A stretch of DNA of 64,000 bases from DATARH01 sp035550515 (GTDB taxonomy: Bacteria; Pseudomonadota; Alphaproteobacteria; ATCC43930; CGMCC-115725): the NCBI GenBank assembly GCA_035550515.1, contig DASZOZ010000032.1:27151-91150 (forward strand), given 5' to 3'. The notes beneath the pieces are model-generated. The model was given only the letters and a program-made list of their open reading frames with translations, ran no database searches and was not told the origin of the DNA. Positions 49,273 through 58,466 of the stretch are shown piece after piece. A program made the position numbers and the translations under genes. Each line of letters starts with the position of its first letter. Positions within the stretch are counted from its first letter, which is position 1.

Positions 49273-51108
49273 GTGACCGAGAACATCCGCAACATCGCGA
49301 TCATCGCCCATGTCGACCACGGCAAGACGACGCTGGTCGACCAGCTCTTGCGCCAGTCGGGCGTGTTCCGCGCCAACCAGCAGGTTGCCGAGCGCGCGCT
49401 CGATTCCAACGATCTGGAGCGCGAGCGTGGCATCACCATCCTCGCCAAATGCACCTCGCTCACCTGGAGGTCCCAGGAGGGCAGCACCCGCATCAACATC
49501 GTCGACACGCCGGGGCACGCCGATTTCGGCGGTGAGGTAGAGCGCATCCTGAGCATGGTGGACGGCGTGCTGGTGCTGGTCGACGCCGCCGAGGGGCCGA
49601 TGCCGCAGACCAAGTTCGTCGTCGGCAAGGCGCTGCGCCGCGGGCTGCGGCCGATCGTGGTGATCAACAAGATCGACCGCCCCGACGCCCGCGCCGAGGC
49701 GGTGCACAACGAGATCTTCGACCTCTTCGCGCTGCTCGACGCCGACGAGCACCAGCTCGACTTTCCGACGCTGTTCGCCTCGGGCCGCGACGGCTGGGCG
49801 GTCGCCGACATGGCCGACGAGCGCAAGAACCTCGCGCCGCTCTTCGACCTGATCGTGTCGCACGTACCGGCGCCGCAGGCCGACCCCGACCAGCCTTTTA
49901 CGATGCTGGCGACGACGCTCGACTACGACCCTTATGTCGGCCGCGTGCTGACCGGCCTCATCCATTCCGGAATCGCGCGCATCAACATGCCGGTCAAGTC
50001 GCTGACCCGCGACGGCAAGCAGATCGAGCAGGCGCGCCTGACCAAACTGCTCGCCTATCGCGGCCTCGAACGCGTCGGGGTCGACGAGGCGCGGGCCGGC
50101 GACATCATCGCCGTCGCCGGGCTGCAGGACACCACCGTCGCCGACACGCTCTGCGCCCCCGAGGTCACGACCCCGCTCGCCGCCGACCCGATCGACCCGC
50201 CGACCCTGGCGATGACCTTCTCGGTCAACGACAGCCCGCTCGCCGGGCGCGACGGGACGAAGGTCACCTCGCGTATGATCGCCGAGCGGCTGTTCCGCGA
50301 GGCCGAGGGCAATGTCGCGATCCGCGTCAAGGAAAGCGCCCAGCGCGATGCGGTCGAGGTGTCGGGGCGCGGCGAGTTGCAGCTCGGCGTGCTGATCGAG
50401 ACGATGCGCCGCGAGGGCTTCGAGCTGTCGATCTCGCGCCCGCGCGTGTTGTTCAAGACCGAGAACGGCCAGCGCCTCGAGCCGGTCGAGGAGGTCTTTG
50501 TCGATGTCGACGAGGAATTCGCCGGCGTCGTCGTCGAGAAGATGAGCCGCCGCAAGGCCGAGATGCAGGACATGCGTCCCTCGGGCGGCGGCAAGCTGCG
50601 CCTGACGTTCCTCGCACCGACGCGCGGCCTGATCGGCTATCACGGCGAGTTCCTCACCGATACGCGCGGCTCGGGGGTGATGAGCCGCATCTTCCACGGC
50701 TACGCGCCCTATAAGGGCCCGGTCGAGGGCCGCGTCAACGGCGTCCTGATCTCGACCGCCGGCGGGACGGCGGTCGCCTATGCGCTGTGGAACCTCGAGG
50801 AACGCGGCTCGATGTTCGTGTCGCACGGCGATGCGATCTATCCCGGCATGGTCATCGGCGCGCACACCCGCGACAACGACCTCGACGTCAACCCGGCGAA
50901 GGGCAAGCAGCTCACCAATATCCGCACCACGTCGAAGGACGAGGCGATCCGCCTCACCCCGCCGATCCAGATGAGCCTCGAAGAAGCGATCGCCTACATC
51001 GCCGACGACGAGCTGGTCGAGGTTACGCCCAAGGCGATCCGCCTGCGCAAGCGCCTCCTCGACGCCAACGACCGCAAACGCGCGTCAAGGAGCGCGGCGG
51101 CGGAGTAG
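49273..51108 (+). CDS. typA: Ribosome-associated GTPase TypA/BipA
   Basis: BipA is a translational GTPase needed for growth under stress and 50S assembly. The 611-residue protein has the G domain with AHVDHGKTTLVDQLL (13-27), the switch region RERGITI, DTPGHADF and NKIDRPDA, then EF-G-like domains II, III and V and the BipA-specific C-terminal domain (LTNIRTTSKDEAIRLTPP). GTG 49273 gives the standard N-terminus. The ribosome binding site AAGGAC is about 12 bases upstream. Confidence 0.96.
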   Translation: MTENIRNIAIIAHVDHGKTTLVDQLLRQSGVFRANQQVAERALDSNDLERERGITILAKCTSLTWRSQEGSTRINIVDTPGHADFGGEVERILSMVDGVLVLVDAAEGPMPQTKFVVGKALRRGLRPIVVINKIDRPDARAEAVHNEIFDLFALLDADEHQLDFPTLFASGRDGWAVADMADERKNLAPLFDLIVSHVPAPQADPDQPFTMLATTLDYDPYVGRVLTGLIHSGIARINMPVKSLTRDGKQIEQARLTKLLAYRGLERVGVDEARAGDIIAVAGLQDTTVADTLCAPEVTTPLAADPIDPPTLAMTFSVNDSPLAGRDGTKVTSRMIAERLFREAEGNVAIRVKESAQRDAVEVSGRGELQLGVLIETMRREGFELSISRPRVLFKTENGQRLEPVEEVFVDVDEEFAGVVVEKMSRRKAEMQDMRPSGGGKLRLTFLAPTRGLIGYHGEFLTDTRGSGVMSRIFHGYAPYKGPVEGRVNGVLISTAGGTAVAYALWNLEERGSMFVSHGDAIYPGMVIGAHTRDNDLDVNPAKGKQLTNIRTTSKDEAIRLTPPIQMSLEEAIAYIADDELVEVTPKAIRLRKRLLDANDRKRASRSAAAE

Positions 51109-51119
51109 CCGGCCGGAAA

Positions 51120-51147
51120 TTGACTTCCCGGCGGCCGCGCGTATAGT
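51120..51147 (+). promoter_or_regulatory. Promoter of rpsD
   Basis: TTGACT (51120-51125) and TATAGT (51142-51147), 16 bases apart, are the best sigma-70 match in the window. They predict a leader of about 85 bases for rpsD, long enough for S4 autoregulation. Confidence 0.65.
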
Positions 51148-51239
51148 GCGCGCCCTTCCCGAGAATGCGGGCGAAAGCCCCGGCCGGCCGCGCGGCGGGC
51201 CCTATCGGGACAATAACAATGGAAATGGAGAGCCGGCTC

Positions 51240-51854
51240 ATGAGCCAGCGCACGGAGTCGAAGTACAAGATCAATCGCCGTCTCGGCGTCAATTTGTGGG
51301 GGCGCGCGAAGAGCCCGCTCAATCGCCGCGAATACGGCCCCGGCCAGCACGGCCAGCGGCGCAAGAAGCCGTCGGATTACGGCACCCAGCTCGCCGCCAA
51401 GCAGAAGCTGAAGGGCTATTACGCCAATATCGGCGAACGCCAGTTCCGCCGGCTCTACGAGGAGGCGGTGCGCCGCAAGGGCGACACCGGCGAGAACCTC
51501 ATCGAGCTCTTGGAGCGGCGGCTCGACGCCGTGGTCTACCGGATGAAGTTCGCGCCGACGCCGTTTGCCGCGCGCCAGCTGATCAACCATGGCCATGTGC
51601 TGGTCAACGGCAAGCGGCTCAACATCGGCTCGGCCAAGCTGCGCGACGGCGACACCATCGAGTTGCGCCAGAAGGCCAAGGAAATGGCGCTGGTCCTCGA
51701 GGCGTCGCAGTCGAGTGAACGCGACGTGCCGGATTATCTCGAAATCGACCACGAACGCATGCGCGGCCGCTTCATCCGGGCGCCCAAGCTCGCCGATGTG
51801 CCCTATCCGGTGACGATGGAGCCGAACCTCGTCGTCGAATTCTATTCGCGCTGA
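51240..51854 (+). CDS. rpsD: 30S ribosomal protein S4
   Basis: S4 nucleates 30S assembly and affects accuracy. Standard S4 features are present: the N-terminal SKYKINRRLGVNLWGRAKSP with YGPGQHGQ, and the S4 RNA-binding domain (LERRLDAVVYRMKFAPT ... ARQLINHGHVLVNGKRLNIGS). The 204-residue length is normal. ATG 51240 has GGAGAG about ten bases upstream; the longer frame is not conserved. The zinc cysteines of some S4 proteins are absent. Confidence 0.96.
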   Translation: MSQRTESKYKINRRLGVNLWGRAKSPLNRREYGPGQHGQRRKKPSDYGTQLAAKQKLKGYYANIGERQFRRLYEEAVRRKGDTGENLIELLERRLDAVVYRMKFAPTPFAARQLINHGHVLVNGKRLNIGSAKLRDGDTIELRQKAKEMALVLEASQSSERDVPDYLEIDHERMRGRFIRAPKLADVPYPVTMEPNLVVEFYSR

Positions 51855-51882
51855 TTGCTGGCATTACGGGCCTTACCCGTCA

Positions 51883-51936
51883 TGGCCGGGCCTGACCCGG
51901 CCATCCACGTGGATCCCCGGGACGAGCCCGGGGATG
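51883..51936. repeat. Two perfect 9-bp hairpins after rpsD
   Basis: ATGGCCGGG / CCCGGCCAT (51883-51891 and 51897-51905) and ATCCCCGGG / CCCGGGGAT (51914-51922 and 51928-51936) are exact stems with five-base loops. They resemble the palindrome at 25787. Lack of a T-run argues against a normal terminator, but they may stabilise the rpsD 3' end. Confidence 0.75.
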
Positions 51937-51994
51937 ACGTGACAGTGGCAAATCCCACCAAGCGTCAGGCCACCCTAAAGTTCAGGGGGTTGCG

Positions 51995-53296
51995 ATGCTG
52001 TGGCTGCACCTCGCGATCGTCTTTCTGCTGATCCTGCTCAACGGCTTTTTTGCGATGGCCGAGATCGCGCTGGTCTCGGCGCGTCCGGCGCGGCTGCAGC
52101 CGATGGTCGAGGACGGCAGCGCCGGCGCCGCGGCGGCGTTGGAGCTGAAGGCCGACCCGTCGCGCCTGCTCGCGACCGTCCAGGTCGGCGTGACGATGAT
52201 CGCCATCCTCTCCGGCACGTTCGGCGAGGCGACGCTCGGTTCGTCGCTTGAAGATTATTTCTCGACCTTCCCCAATGCCGTCGCGCGCTACGCCCACGCC
52301 GAGAGCATGACCCTCGTCGTGATCGGCATCTCGCTGTTTTCGGTGATCTTCGGCGAGCTGGTGCCGAAGCGCGTCGCGCTGCTCGACCCCGAGCGCATCG
52401 CCGCCGTGCTGGCGCGGTTCATGCGCGCCCTGGCGGTGGTCGGCGCGCCGGTCGAATGGGTGCTCAGCGCGGTCGCCGACCTGCTGCTCAAGCTGGTGCC
52501 GATCCGCGCCGAGGCGGCCAATGCGGTGACCGACGAGGAGATCGGCTTCATGCTGCGCGAAGGGGTCGCCGCCGGCCACATCGCGCAGGCCGAGACCGCG
52601 ATCGTCGAGATGGCGCTGCGCCTCGGCGACCGCCGGGTCAGCGCGGTCATGACGCCGCGCACCCAGATCGAATACATCGACCTCGACGACCCGGCGGACG
52701 AAGTCCGCCGTCACATCCGCGAGAGCAACTATTCGCGGTTTCCGGTGGTGCAGGGCGGCATGCATCAGCTGGTCGGCGTCGTCGAGGTCAAGCACCTGCT
52801 CGACGCCGTGCTGAACGAAGCGCCGTTCGACGTGCGCGCGGCGATGCGCACGCCGCTCTACCTGCCCAATACCGTGACCGTGCTGCGCGCGCTGGAAGTC
52901 TTCAAGACGACGGGCGAAGCCCTGGCCCTGGTGGTCGACGAGTACGGCGATCTCGAAGGGCTGGTGACGCTGCACGATATCCTTCAGGCGCTGGTCGGCG
53001 AGCTGCCCGGCGGCGCGGACACCGACCCGCGGGTCGTGCATCGCGACGACGGCAGCTGGCTGTTCGACGGCATGGTCGCCCTGGACGAGGTGAAGCAGGC
53101 GCTGCAAGTCTCGCATCTGCCCGGTGAGGACGCCGATTTCCACACGCTCGGCGGCTATCTGATGGCGCGCCTCAACCGGGTGCCGATGGTCGCCGACCGG
53201 GTGCTTGCCGGCGGGTTTCGCTTCGAGGTCGTCGAGATGGACGGCCGCCGCGTCGACCGGGTGCTGGTCGCACCGGCGGAGATTACGCCGCCGTAG
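51995..53296 (+). CDS. CNNM/DUF21-CBS-CorC membrane protein (hemolysin-C family)
   Basis: The 433-residue protein starts with a DUF21 membrane domain with about four helices (LHLAIVFLLILLNGFFAMAEIALVSARPAR at the start, FGELVPKRVAL in the middle), followed by a CBS pair (VMTPRTQIEYIDL and ALVVDEYGDLEGLVTLHDILQALVGEL) and a C-terminal CorC/HlyC domain. Related proteins export magnesium or cobalt. It differs from the smaller CorC-type protein at 29452, which lacks the membrane part. CAGGGGG lies just upstream of ATG 51995. Its 3' end overlaps the convergent threonine ammonia-lyase by 14 bases. Confidence 0.92.
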   Translation: MLWLHLAIVFLLILLNGFFAMAEIALVSARPARLQPMVEDGSAGAAAALELKADPSRLLATVQVGVTMIAILSGTFGEATLGSSLEDYFSTFPNAVARYAHAESMTLVVIGISLFSVIFGELVPKRVALLDPERIAAVLARFMRALAVVGAPVEWVLSAVADLLLKLVPIRAEAANAVTDEEIGFMLREGVAAGHIAQAETAIVEMALRLGDRRVSAVMTPRTQIEYIDLDDPADEVRRHIRESNYSRFPVVQGGMHQLVGVVEVKHLLDAVLNEAPFDVRAAMRTPLYLPNTVTVLRALEVFKTTGEALALVVDEYGDLEGLVTLHDILQALVGELPGGADTDPRVVHRDDGSWLFDGMVALDEVKQALQVSHLPGEDADFHTLGGYLMARLNRVPMVADRVLAGGFRFEVVEMDGRRVDRVLVAPAEITPP

Positions 53297-54536
53297 GCGG
53301 TAGCCGGTCGCTCGCCGCCGACAGCAGCTCGGTCGGGAAGCCGGCGGCGATCAGCGCCGCGACGATCGCCGCGACATGGCGCCGGCTTTGCGTCTCGATC
53401 ACCACGTCGAGCTCGGCCCGTTTGACCGAGCTGTCCTGAAACAGCCGCTGGTGATGCACCTCGACGATATTGCCGCCGCGCCCGCCGATCACCGCCGAGA
53501 GCCGCGCCAGCGCGCCCGGCACGTCCGGCAGCTCGGAGCGCAGCCGCACCAGGCAGCCTTCGCGCACCAGTCCGCGCATCAGCACCGAGGCCAACAGACG
53601 CGCATCGATGTTGCCGCCGGTGATGACGATGCCGACGCGCTTGTCGCGAAACCGCTCGGGATTGCCCAGCAGCGCCGCGACCCCGGCGGCGCCGGCGCCC
53701 TCGGCGACGAGCTTCTCGCGGTCGACGAGGTGTTCGATGGCCGCTTCGATCTGCGCGTCCGCGACCAGCAGGATGTCGCTCACCAGCGCGGCGACGATCT
53801 GCCGGGTCAGCAGTCCCGGCTCCTTGACCGCGATGCCCTCGGCCAGCGTCGCCCCCGACGGCGCGGCGTCGGGCGGCTTGCCGGCCAGGACGTCGCGCAT
53901 TGCCGGGTAGAGCGCCGACTGCACGCCGACGATCGCCATCTGCGGCCGCCGCGCCTTGGCCGCGACCGCGATGCCGGAGATCAGACCGCCGCCGCCGATC
54001 GGCACGATCAGCGCGTCCAGCTCCGGCCGGTCGGCGAGGATTTCGCGGCCGATCGTCCCCTGGCCGGCGATCACCGCCGGGTCGTCGTAGGGGTGCACCG
54101 GCACCAGGCCCTTGTCGCGCGCCAAGCGATCCGCGGCCTCGCGCGCCGCGACCAGATTGTCGCCTTGCAGCACGACGGTCGCGCCGAGGCTTTCGGTGCG
54201 GTCGATCTTGGTGAACGGCGTGCCCTCGGGCATCACGATCGTCGCCGGGATCCCGAGCCGGCGGGCGTGGTAGGCGACGCCTTGCGCATGGTTGCCCGCC
54301 GACATCGCGACCACCCCGGCGCCGCGTTCATTGGCGTTGAGGGTCAATAGCTTGTTGAGGGCGCCGCGCTCCTTGAACGAGCCGGTCGGATGCTGCGTCT
54401 CGAGCTTGAGCCAGACCTCGCATCCGGCGGCCGCCGACAGGATGGGAGCGGGGACCAGCGGCGTCCTGGCGATGGCGTCGCCGATGGCGCCGGCGGCGCG
54501 CTCGATGTCGGTGTCGGCGACCGGCAGCACGGTCAC
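53283..54536 (-). CDS. Threonine ammonia-lyase with C-terminal ACT domain
   Basis: This PLP enzyme deaminates threonine (and serine) to 2-oxobutyrate. K55 in TGSFKERGAL forms the Schiff base, SAGNHAQGVAYHARRLG is the substrate loop and PIGGGGLISG binds the PLP phosphate. Residues about 325-410 form one ACT domain (LRSELPDVPGALARLSAVIG), typical of the ~410-residue catabolic/TdcB-with-ACT type. GTG 54536 overlaps the upstream acylase stop as GTGA and gives 417 residues. Its role could be isoleucine synthesis or amino-acid catabolism. Confidence 0.92.
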   Translation of the reverse strand: MTVLPVADTDIERAAGAIGDAIARTPLVPAPILSAAAGCEVWLKLETQHPTGSFKERGALNKLLTLNANERGAGVVAMSAGNHAQGVAYHARRLGIPATIVMPEGTPFTKIDRTESLGATVVLQGDNLVAAREAADRLARDKGLVPVHPYDDPAVIAGQGTIGREILADRPELDALIVPIGGGGLISGIAVAAKARRPQMAIVGVQSALYPAMRDVLAGKPPDAAPSGATLAEGIAVKEPGLLTRQIVAALVSDILLVADAQIEAAIEHLVDREKLVAEGAGAAGVAALLGNPERFRDKRVGIVITGGNIDARLLASVLMRGLVREGCLVRLRSELPDVPGALARLSAVIGGRGGNIVEVHHQRLFQDSSVKRAELDVVIETQSRRHVAAIVAALIAAGFPTELLSAASDRLPPTAA

Positions 54537-56926
54537 GGTGCGGGCACCAGCGTCAGGGTGGCGGCCGGGGCGGCGCGGTCGGGCACCATCCATCCGAAAG
54601 CGCGCCAGCGCGACAACAAATCGGCGTAATGCGGCGATAGCGGATTACCCGACTGCCCCGGCGCGATCATCATCCGCGACTGCGCCGGCGCCGCCAGATC
54701 GGTGATGATGCGCAGGCCGGCACCGAACCGCTGTACGTAGGGGTGCGCCTCGTCGCGGATCAGGCTGGGGCCGCGGTTGACCGTGTCGTAGCCGCCCGGC
54801 GTCGGGATCGCCACGCGCAGCCAGTCGCGCAGCCCCGGAATGCGTTCGAACAGCGCGTTGGGGAACTCGGCGATATGGGCACGGCCCCATTGCCATTGCG
54901 ACATCTCGTTGCCGTAGCCGCGCCGCAGCTCGTCGATCGCGGTATCGAGCGCCTCCGACAGCCGGCTCTCGCAGGTCTCGCGGCCCGGCTGTTTGCGGTC
55001 GGCGCACCAGTCGGGCCGCTCGGTCAGCACGGCATACATGATCTGCGGCTTCAAGTCCCAGTAATCGGCGGCGGCGTCGCCGAGCCGCGCGAACAGCACC
55101 GAATGCGCGAAAGCGCGCAGCCAAGCGGTGAACAGCAGCGGCTCGACCTTGTCGGCATCCATGTGAAAATCCCAGTCCTTGAGCCGGTCGACCGCCTCGC
55201 GCGCCATGTCGCCCGATGGGACGATCCGGGTCATCAGCGGGACCAGACGCGCGGCTTCGAGCGACAGCGTGTCGGCCTGGATCGCGGCGCTGGCCTCGGG
55301 CGATTGCCGCGGCGCCGCGGCGAGCAATTGCTCGATCCGCCGGGCCCGGTCGGCAAGGTCCCAGTCGCGGCTGATGAAATACGGGTAGCTGTCGGGCACG
55401 ATCTTGTTGTTGGCGCTGACGAAATGCCCGGAAGCCGGGTTTGTCTCCTGCGGCAGCTGGTCGAACGGGATGTAGCCGTCCCAATCGTAATCGGCGGTCC
55501 ATCCGGGTACCGGCAGCCAGCCGTCACCGCTTTTGCGGATCGGGATGTGCCCGGCGGCGATAAAGCCGATCGTTCCGCCGGCATCGGCGTAGACCACGTT
55601 CTGCGGCGGGCCGGCGAGATGCCGCAGCCCCGCCTTGAAGCCGGCCCAATCGCCGGCCCGGTCGATATCCCACAGCGCCTCGGCGCTGGAATCGTCATCG
55701 TCGAGGAACGTCGTCCGCAGCGCCAGCACATAGCCCGGGTCGCTGGTCCCTTCCGGCAGCGTGTCGCTGACGACCGGGCCGTGCCGGGTGGCGCGGACGG
55801 TCAGCGTCACCGGGTCGCCGTCACGCACCGTGATGGTTTCCCGGCGCGTGCGAAACGGCAGGCTGGCATCCGCCACCATGTAGTGCCCGGGGTCCTGAGG
55901 GTCGAGCTTTTCGATAAACAAATCCTCGATATCCGCCGTCGTCGTGGTGAAGCCCCAGGCGATCTTCTCGTTGTGGCCGATGATCACCAGCGGCACCCCG
56001 GCGGCCGTCGCGCCGGCGATGTCGTGCTGCGGCGTCTTCAGCCGCGCCAGATACCAGAAGCCGGGCGTGCTGAAGCCGAGATGCGGGTCGTTGGCGAGCA
56101 GCGGCTTGCCGCTGGCCGTATGGGCGCCGTCGACCACCCAGTTGTTCGAGGCGTAATGCGGTCCCATGCCTTCGGGCAGCGCGGCATAAAGTGGCCCGAG
56201 CGGCAGCCGGCGGTACAGCGGCAGCAGCGCGGCCAGGGTGCGGGGAGCGTCCTTGGGGTAGTCGGGGTAGAGGAACGCCATGTCGGCCGGCGATGCGGTC
56301 CGCGCCAGCCGGGCGCGCAACAGCTCGCCGCGGTAATTGCCGCCGAGCTGAAAGTCCATCAGCTTGCCCCACACCAGCGTATCCGCCGGCTTCCACGGCT
56401 CCGGCGAAAAGCGCAGCATCAGGAACTCGGGCGGCAGCGCCAGCCCGCGGCTGGCGATATAGGCGTTGACCCCGGCGCAATAAGCCTCGATGCCGTGCCG
56501 TACTTCGGGCGACAGCTTGGGAAAGGCCGCCTCGGCGGCGCGGTAGAGGCCGAGCACCCGCATCTGCCTGTCGACCGGCACCGCCGCCGCCCCGATGAGC
56601 TCGGCCAGCCGCCCGGCGCCGTAGCGGCGCTGCATCTCCATCTGGAACAGCCGGTCCTGCGCGTGGACGAAGCCGAGCCCGAATGAAACGTCGTCGTCAT
56701 CCTGGGCGGTGATCGTCGGGACCCCGTCGCCGTCGCGGGTGATGGTGACCTCGCCGTGCAGTCCCTTGACGCTGATGCGGCCGGCAACCGCCGGCAAGGA
56801 GGTGCGGATGACCAGAAAACCGCCGCCGGCAATGACGAGGAGCGTCACCAGCACGCCGGCGACGGTCCAGCCGAGGACGCGCCACGCTCTGCCTCGCCGC
56901 TGAGCGCCGCCGCGCGAACGCCTCAC
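54533..56926 (-). CDS. Penicillin-acylase-family N-terminal-nucleophile hydrolase
   Basis: The 797-residue precursor has an N-terminal membrane anchor (about residues 17-40), an alpha chain, and the autocatalytic cleavage site before S260 in HYASNNWVV; S260 should become the nucleophile of the beta chain. The C-terminal GQSGNPLSPHYADLLSRW motif is also typical. Members hydrolyse beta-lactam side chains or acyl-homoserine lactones, so a quorum-quenching role is possible but unproven. GTG 56926 is used; the upstream Shine-Dalgarno is weak. It is coupled to threonine ammonia-lyase and follows the CaiB-type gene by 30 bases. Confidence 0.9.
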   Translation of the reverse strand: MRRSRGGAQRRGRAWRVLGWTVAGVLVTLLVIAGGGFLVIRTSLPAVAGRISVKGLHGEVTITRDGDGVPTITAQDDDDVSFGLGFVHAQDRLFQMEMQRRYGAGRLAELIGAAAVPVDRQMRVLGLYRAAEAAFPKLSPEVRHGIEAYCAGVNAYIASRGLALPPEFLMLRFSPEPWKPADTLVWGKLMDFQLGGNYRGELLRARLARTASPADMAFLYPDYPKDAPRTLAALLPLYRRLPLGPLYAALPEGMGPHYASNNWVVDGAHTASGKPLLANDPHLGFSTPGFWYLARLKTPQHDIAGATAAGVPLVIIGHNEKIAWGFTTTTADIEDLFIEKLDPQDPGHYMVADASLPFRTRRETITVRDGDPVTLTVRATRHGPVVSDTLPEGTSDPGYVLALRTTFLDDDDSSAEALWDIDRAGDWAGFKAGLRHLAGPPQNVVYADAGGTIGFIAAGHIPIRKSGDGWLPVPGWTADYDWDGYIPFDQLPQETNPASGHFVSANNKIVPDSYPYFISRDWDLADRARRIEQLLAAAPRQSPEASAAIQADTLSLEAARLVPLMTRIVPSGDMAREAVDRLKDWDFHMDADKVEPLLFTAWLRAFAHSVLFARLGDAAADYWDLKPQIMYAVLTERPDWCADRKQPGRETCESRLSEALDTAIDELRRGYGNEMSQWQWGRAHIAEFPNALFERIPGLRDWLRVAIPTPGGYDTVNRGPSLIRDEAHPYVQRFGAGLRIITDLAAPAQSRMMIAPGQSGNPLSPHYADLLSRWRAFGWMVPDRAAPAATLTLVPAP

Positions 56927-56956
56927 AACTGCCGACCGGAGAAGGGGCGGGCGCGG

Positions 56957-58108
56957 CTACATGCCCAGTTCACGGAGGATTTTGGCGCGGTCGGCATCGA
57001 GATCGGGGGCGGGGGACCGGGTTTTGGGGTCCTCGAAGGCCGACAATTTCATCGGGTTGCCGACCAGCCGCAAAGCGCCGGTGACCGGGTCGTCGACATC
57101 GATCAGCATGTTGCGCGCTTCGACCTGCGGATGGGCGATCGCCTGCGCGACGTTGTTGACCGGCCCGCAGGGCAGGCCGGCGTCCTCCAGCACCTTGATC
57201 CAATGGTCGCGTGTGTCGGTCGAGAGGATGGCGTCGATCTCGGCCTTCAGCCGCTGCTGGTTCTGGTTGCGCAGCGGGTTGGTCTTGTATTCGGCGCGCT
57301 GGGCCAGTTCGGGATGGCCGAGCGCTTCGGTGAGCTTGATCCACAGCCCGTCATTGCCGGCGGCGATGATGATGTCGCCGTCCTTGGCCTTGAACGCCTC
57401 GAACGGGGTGATCGAGGGATGCCGGGCGCCCAGCGGGCCGGGGATTTCGCCCGAGGTCGTGTAGCGCATGATGGCGTTTTCCAGCAGCGCCAACTGGCAA
57501 TCGAACAGCGCGACATCGACCTTGGTCGCCTCGCCGGTGCGTTCGCGATGCAGCAACGCCGCGTTCAGCGCGATCGTCGTATAGAGGCCGCCGGCAAGGT
57601 CGCCGACCGATGTGCCGATGCGGGGCGACGGTTCGCCCGGGTGCCCGGTGATGCTCATGATCCCGCCCAGCCCCTGCACCACCATGTCGTAGGACGGGTA
57701 GTGCGAGAACGGGCCGCTATGCCCGAACCCCGAGGCCGCGGCGTAGATCAGCCTCGGATAGCGCGGGTGCAGCGTCTCCCAGCCGTAGCCGAGCCGCTCC
57801 ATGGTGCCGGGCCGGAAGTTCTCGACCACGGCATCGGCCTTGTCGAGCAGCCGCTCGAAGATCTCGCGGTCACCGGGCGCCTTGAGGTCCAGCGCGATCG
57901 ACTCCTTGCCGCGGTTGACCGAGGCGAAATAGGTCGACTTGCCGTTGGTGAAGGGTCCGTAGTGCCGCGCGTCGTCGCCGGTCTTGGGCGCCTCGACCTT
58001 GATGACCCGCGCGCCGAGCTCGGCCAGCAGCAGGGTACAGTAAGGCCCGGCCAGAATGCGGGACAGATCGACGATGGTGATGCCCGAGAGCGGGCCCGGC
58101 TGTGCCAT
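56957..58108 (-). CDS. CaiB/BaiF-family CoA-transferase
   Basis: Class III CoA-transferases move CoA between carboxylic acids. The 383-residue protein has the family start GITIVDLSRILAGPYCTLLLAELGA, the SVNRGKESIALDLK segment, and the catalytic D170 in GTSVGDLAGGLYTT that forms the acyl-anhydride. AAGGAA is seven bases before ATG 58108. It may transfer CoA to formate, oxalate, carnitine or another acid; no neighbour identifies the substrate. It is first in a three-gene minus-strand unit with the acylase and threonine ammonia-lyase. Confidence 0.91.
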   Translation of the reverse strand: MAQPGPLSGITIVDLSRILAGPYCTLLLAELGARVIKVEAPKTGDDARHYGPFTNGKSTYFASVNRGKESIALDLKAPGDREIFERLLDKADAVVENFRPGTMERLGYGWETLHPRYPRLIYAAASGFGHSGPFSHYPSYDMVVQGLGGIMSITGHPGEPSPRIGTSVGDLAGGLYTTIALNAALLHRERTGEATKVDVALFDCQLALLENAIMRYTTSGEIPGPLGARHPSITPFEAFKAKDGDIIIAAGNDGLWIKLTEALGHPELAQRAEYKTNPLRNQNQQRLKAEIDAILSTDTRDHWIKVLEDAGLPCGPVNNVAQAIAHPQVEARNMLIDVDDPVTGALRLVGNPMKLSAFEDPKTRSPAPDLDADRAKILRELGM

Positions 58109-58256
58109 GCGGCGGTTCCTTTTATCTGCTCGTGCCGGCTGAATAGCGCAGAGCGGGGTCGCGCCGCAATCAGCCTCACCGCCGCATCTTCCGGTGACGC
58201 CTCGCCGGGAAACCGGCTACAATCGGTTGCGGCCCATCGGTTGCCGAGGCGGGGCG

Positions 58257-58457
58257 ATGCTGCGGCAGAGCGACATCGAGGAAGGCGAGGCCAGGCGCAC
58301 CAACGCCTCGATGGGCCTGATCGTCATCCTCCTCCTGGCCATCGCCGGGGTGCTGCTGGTGCGCGCGCTGCGCGAACAATCGCGTATCGAGGACTGCCTG
58401 ATGCAGGGCCGGCGCAATTGCGTGCCGATCGAACTGCCGATACACCCGCCGAACTGA
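58257..58457 (+). CDS. Small single-pass membrane protein
   Basis: The 66-residue product has one hydrophobic helix (MGLIVILLLAIAGVLLVRAL, about residues 19-38) between a charged N-terminus and a cysteine-containing tail (DCLMQGRRNCVP). GAGGCGGGG precedes ATG 58257. It lies ten bases upstream of the epimerase gene, so it may be co-transcribed. I recognise no family. The tail with two cysteines could face the periplasm. Confidence 0.6.
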   Translation: MLRQSDIEEGEARRTNASMGLIVILLLAIAGVLLVRALREQSRIEDCLMQGRRNCVPIELPIHPPN

Positions 58458-58466
58458 CCCTCCGTG

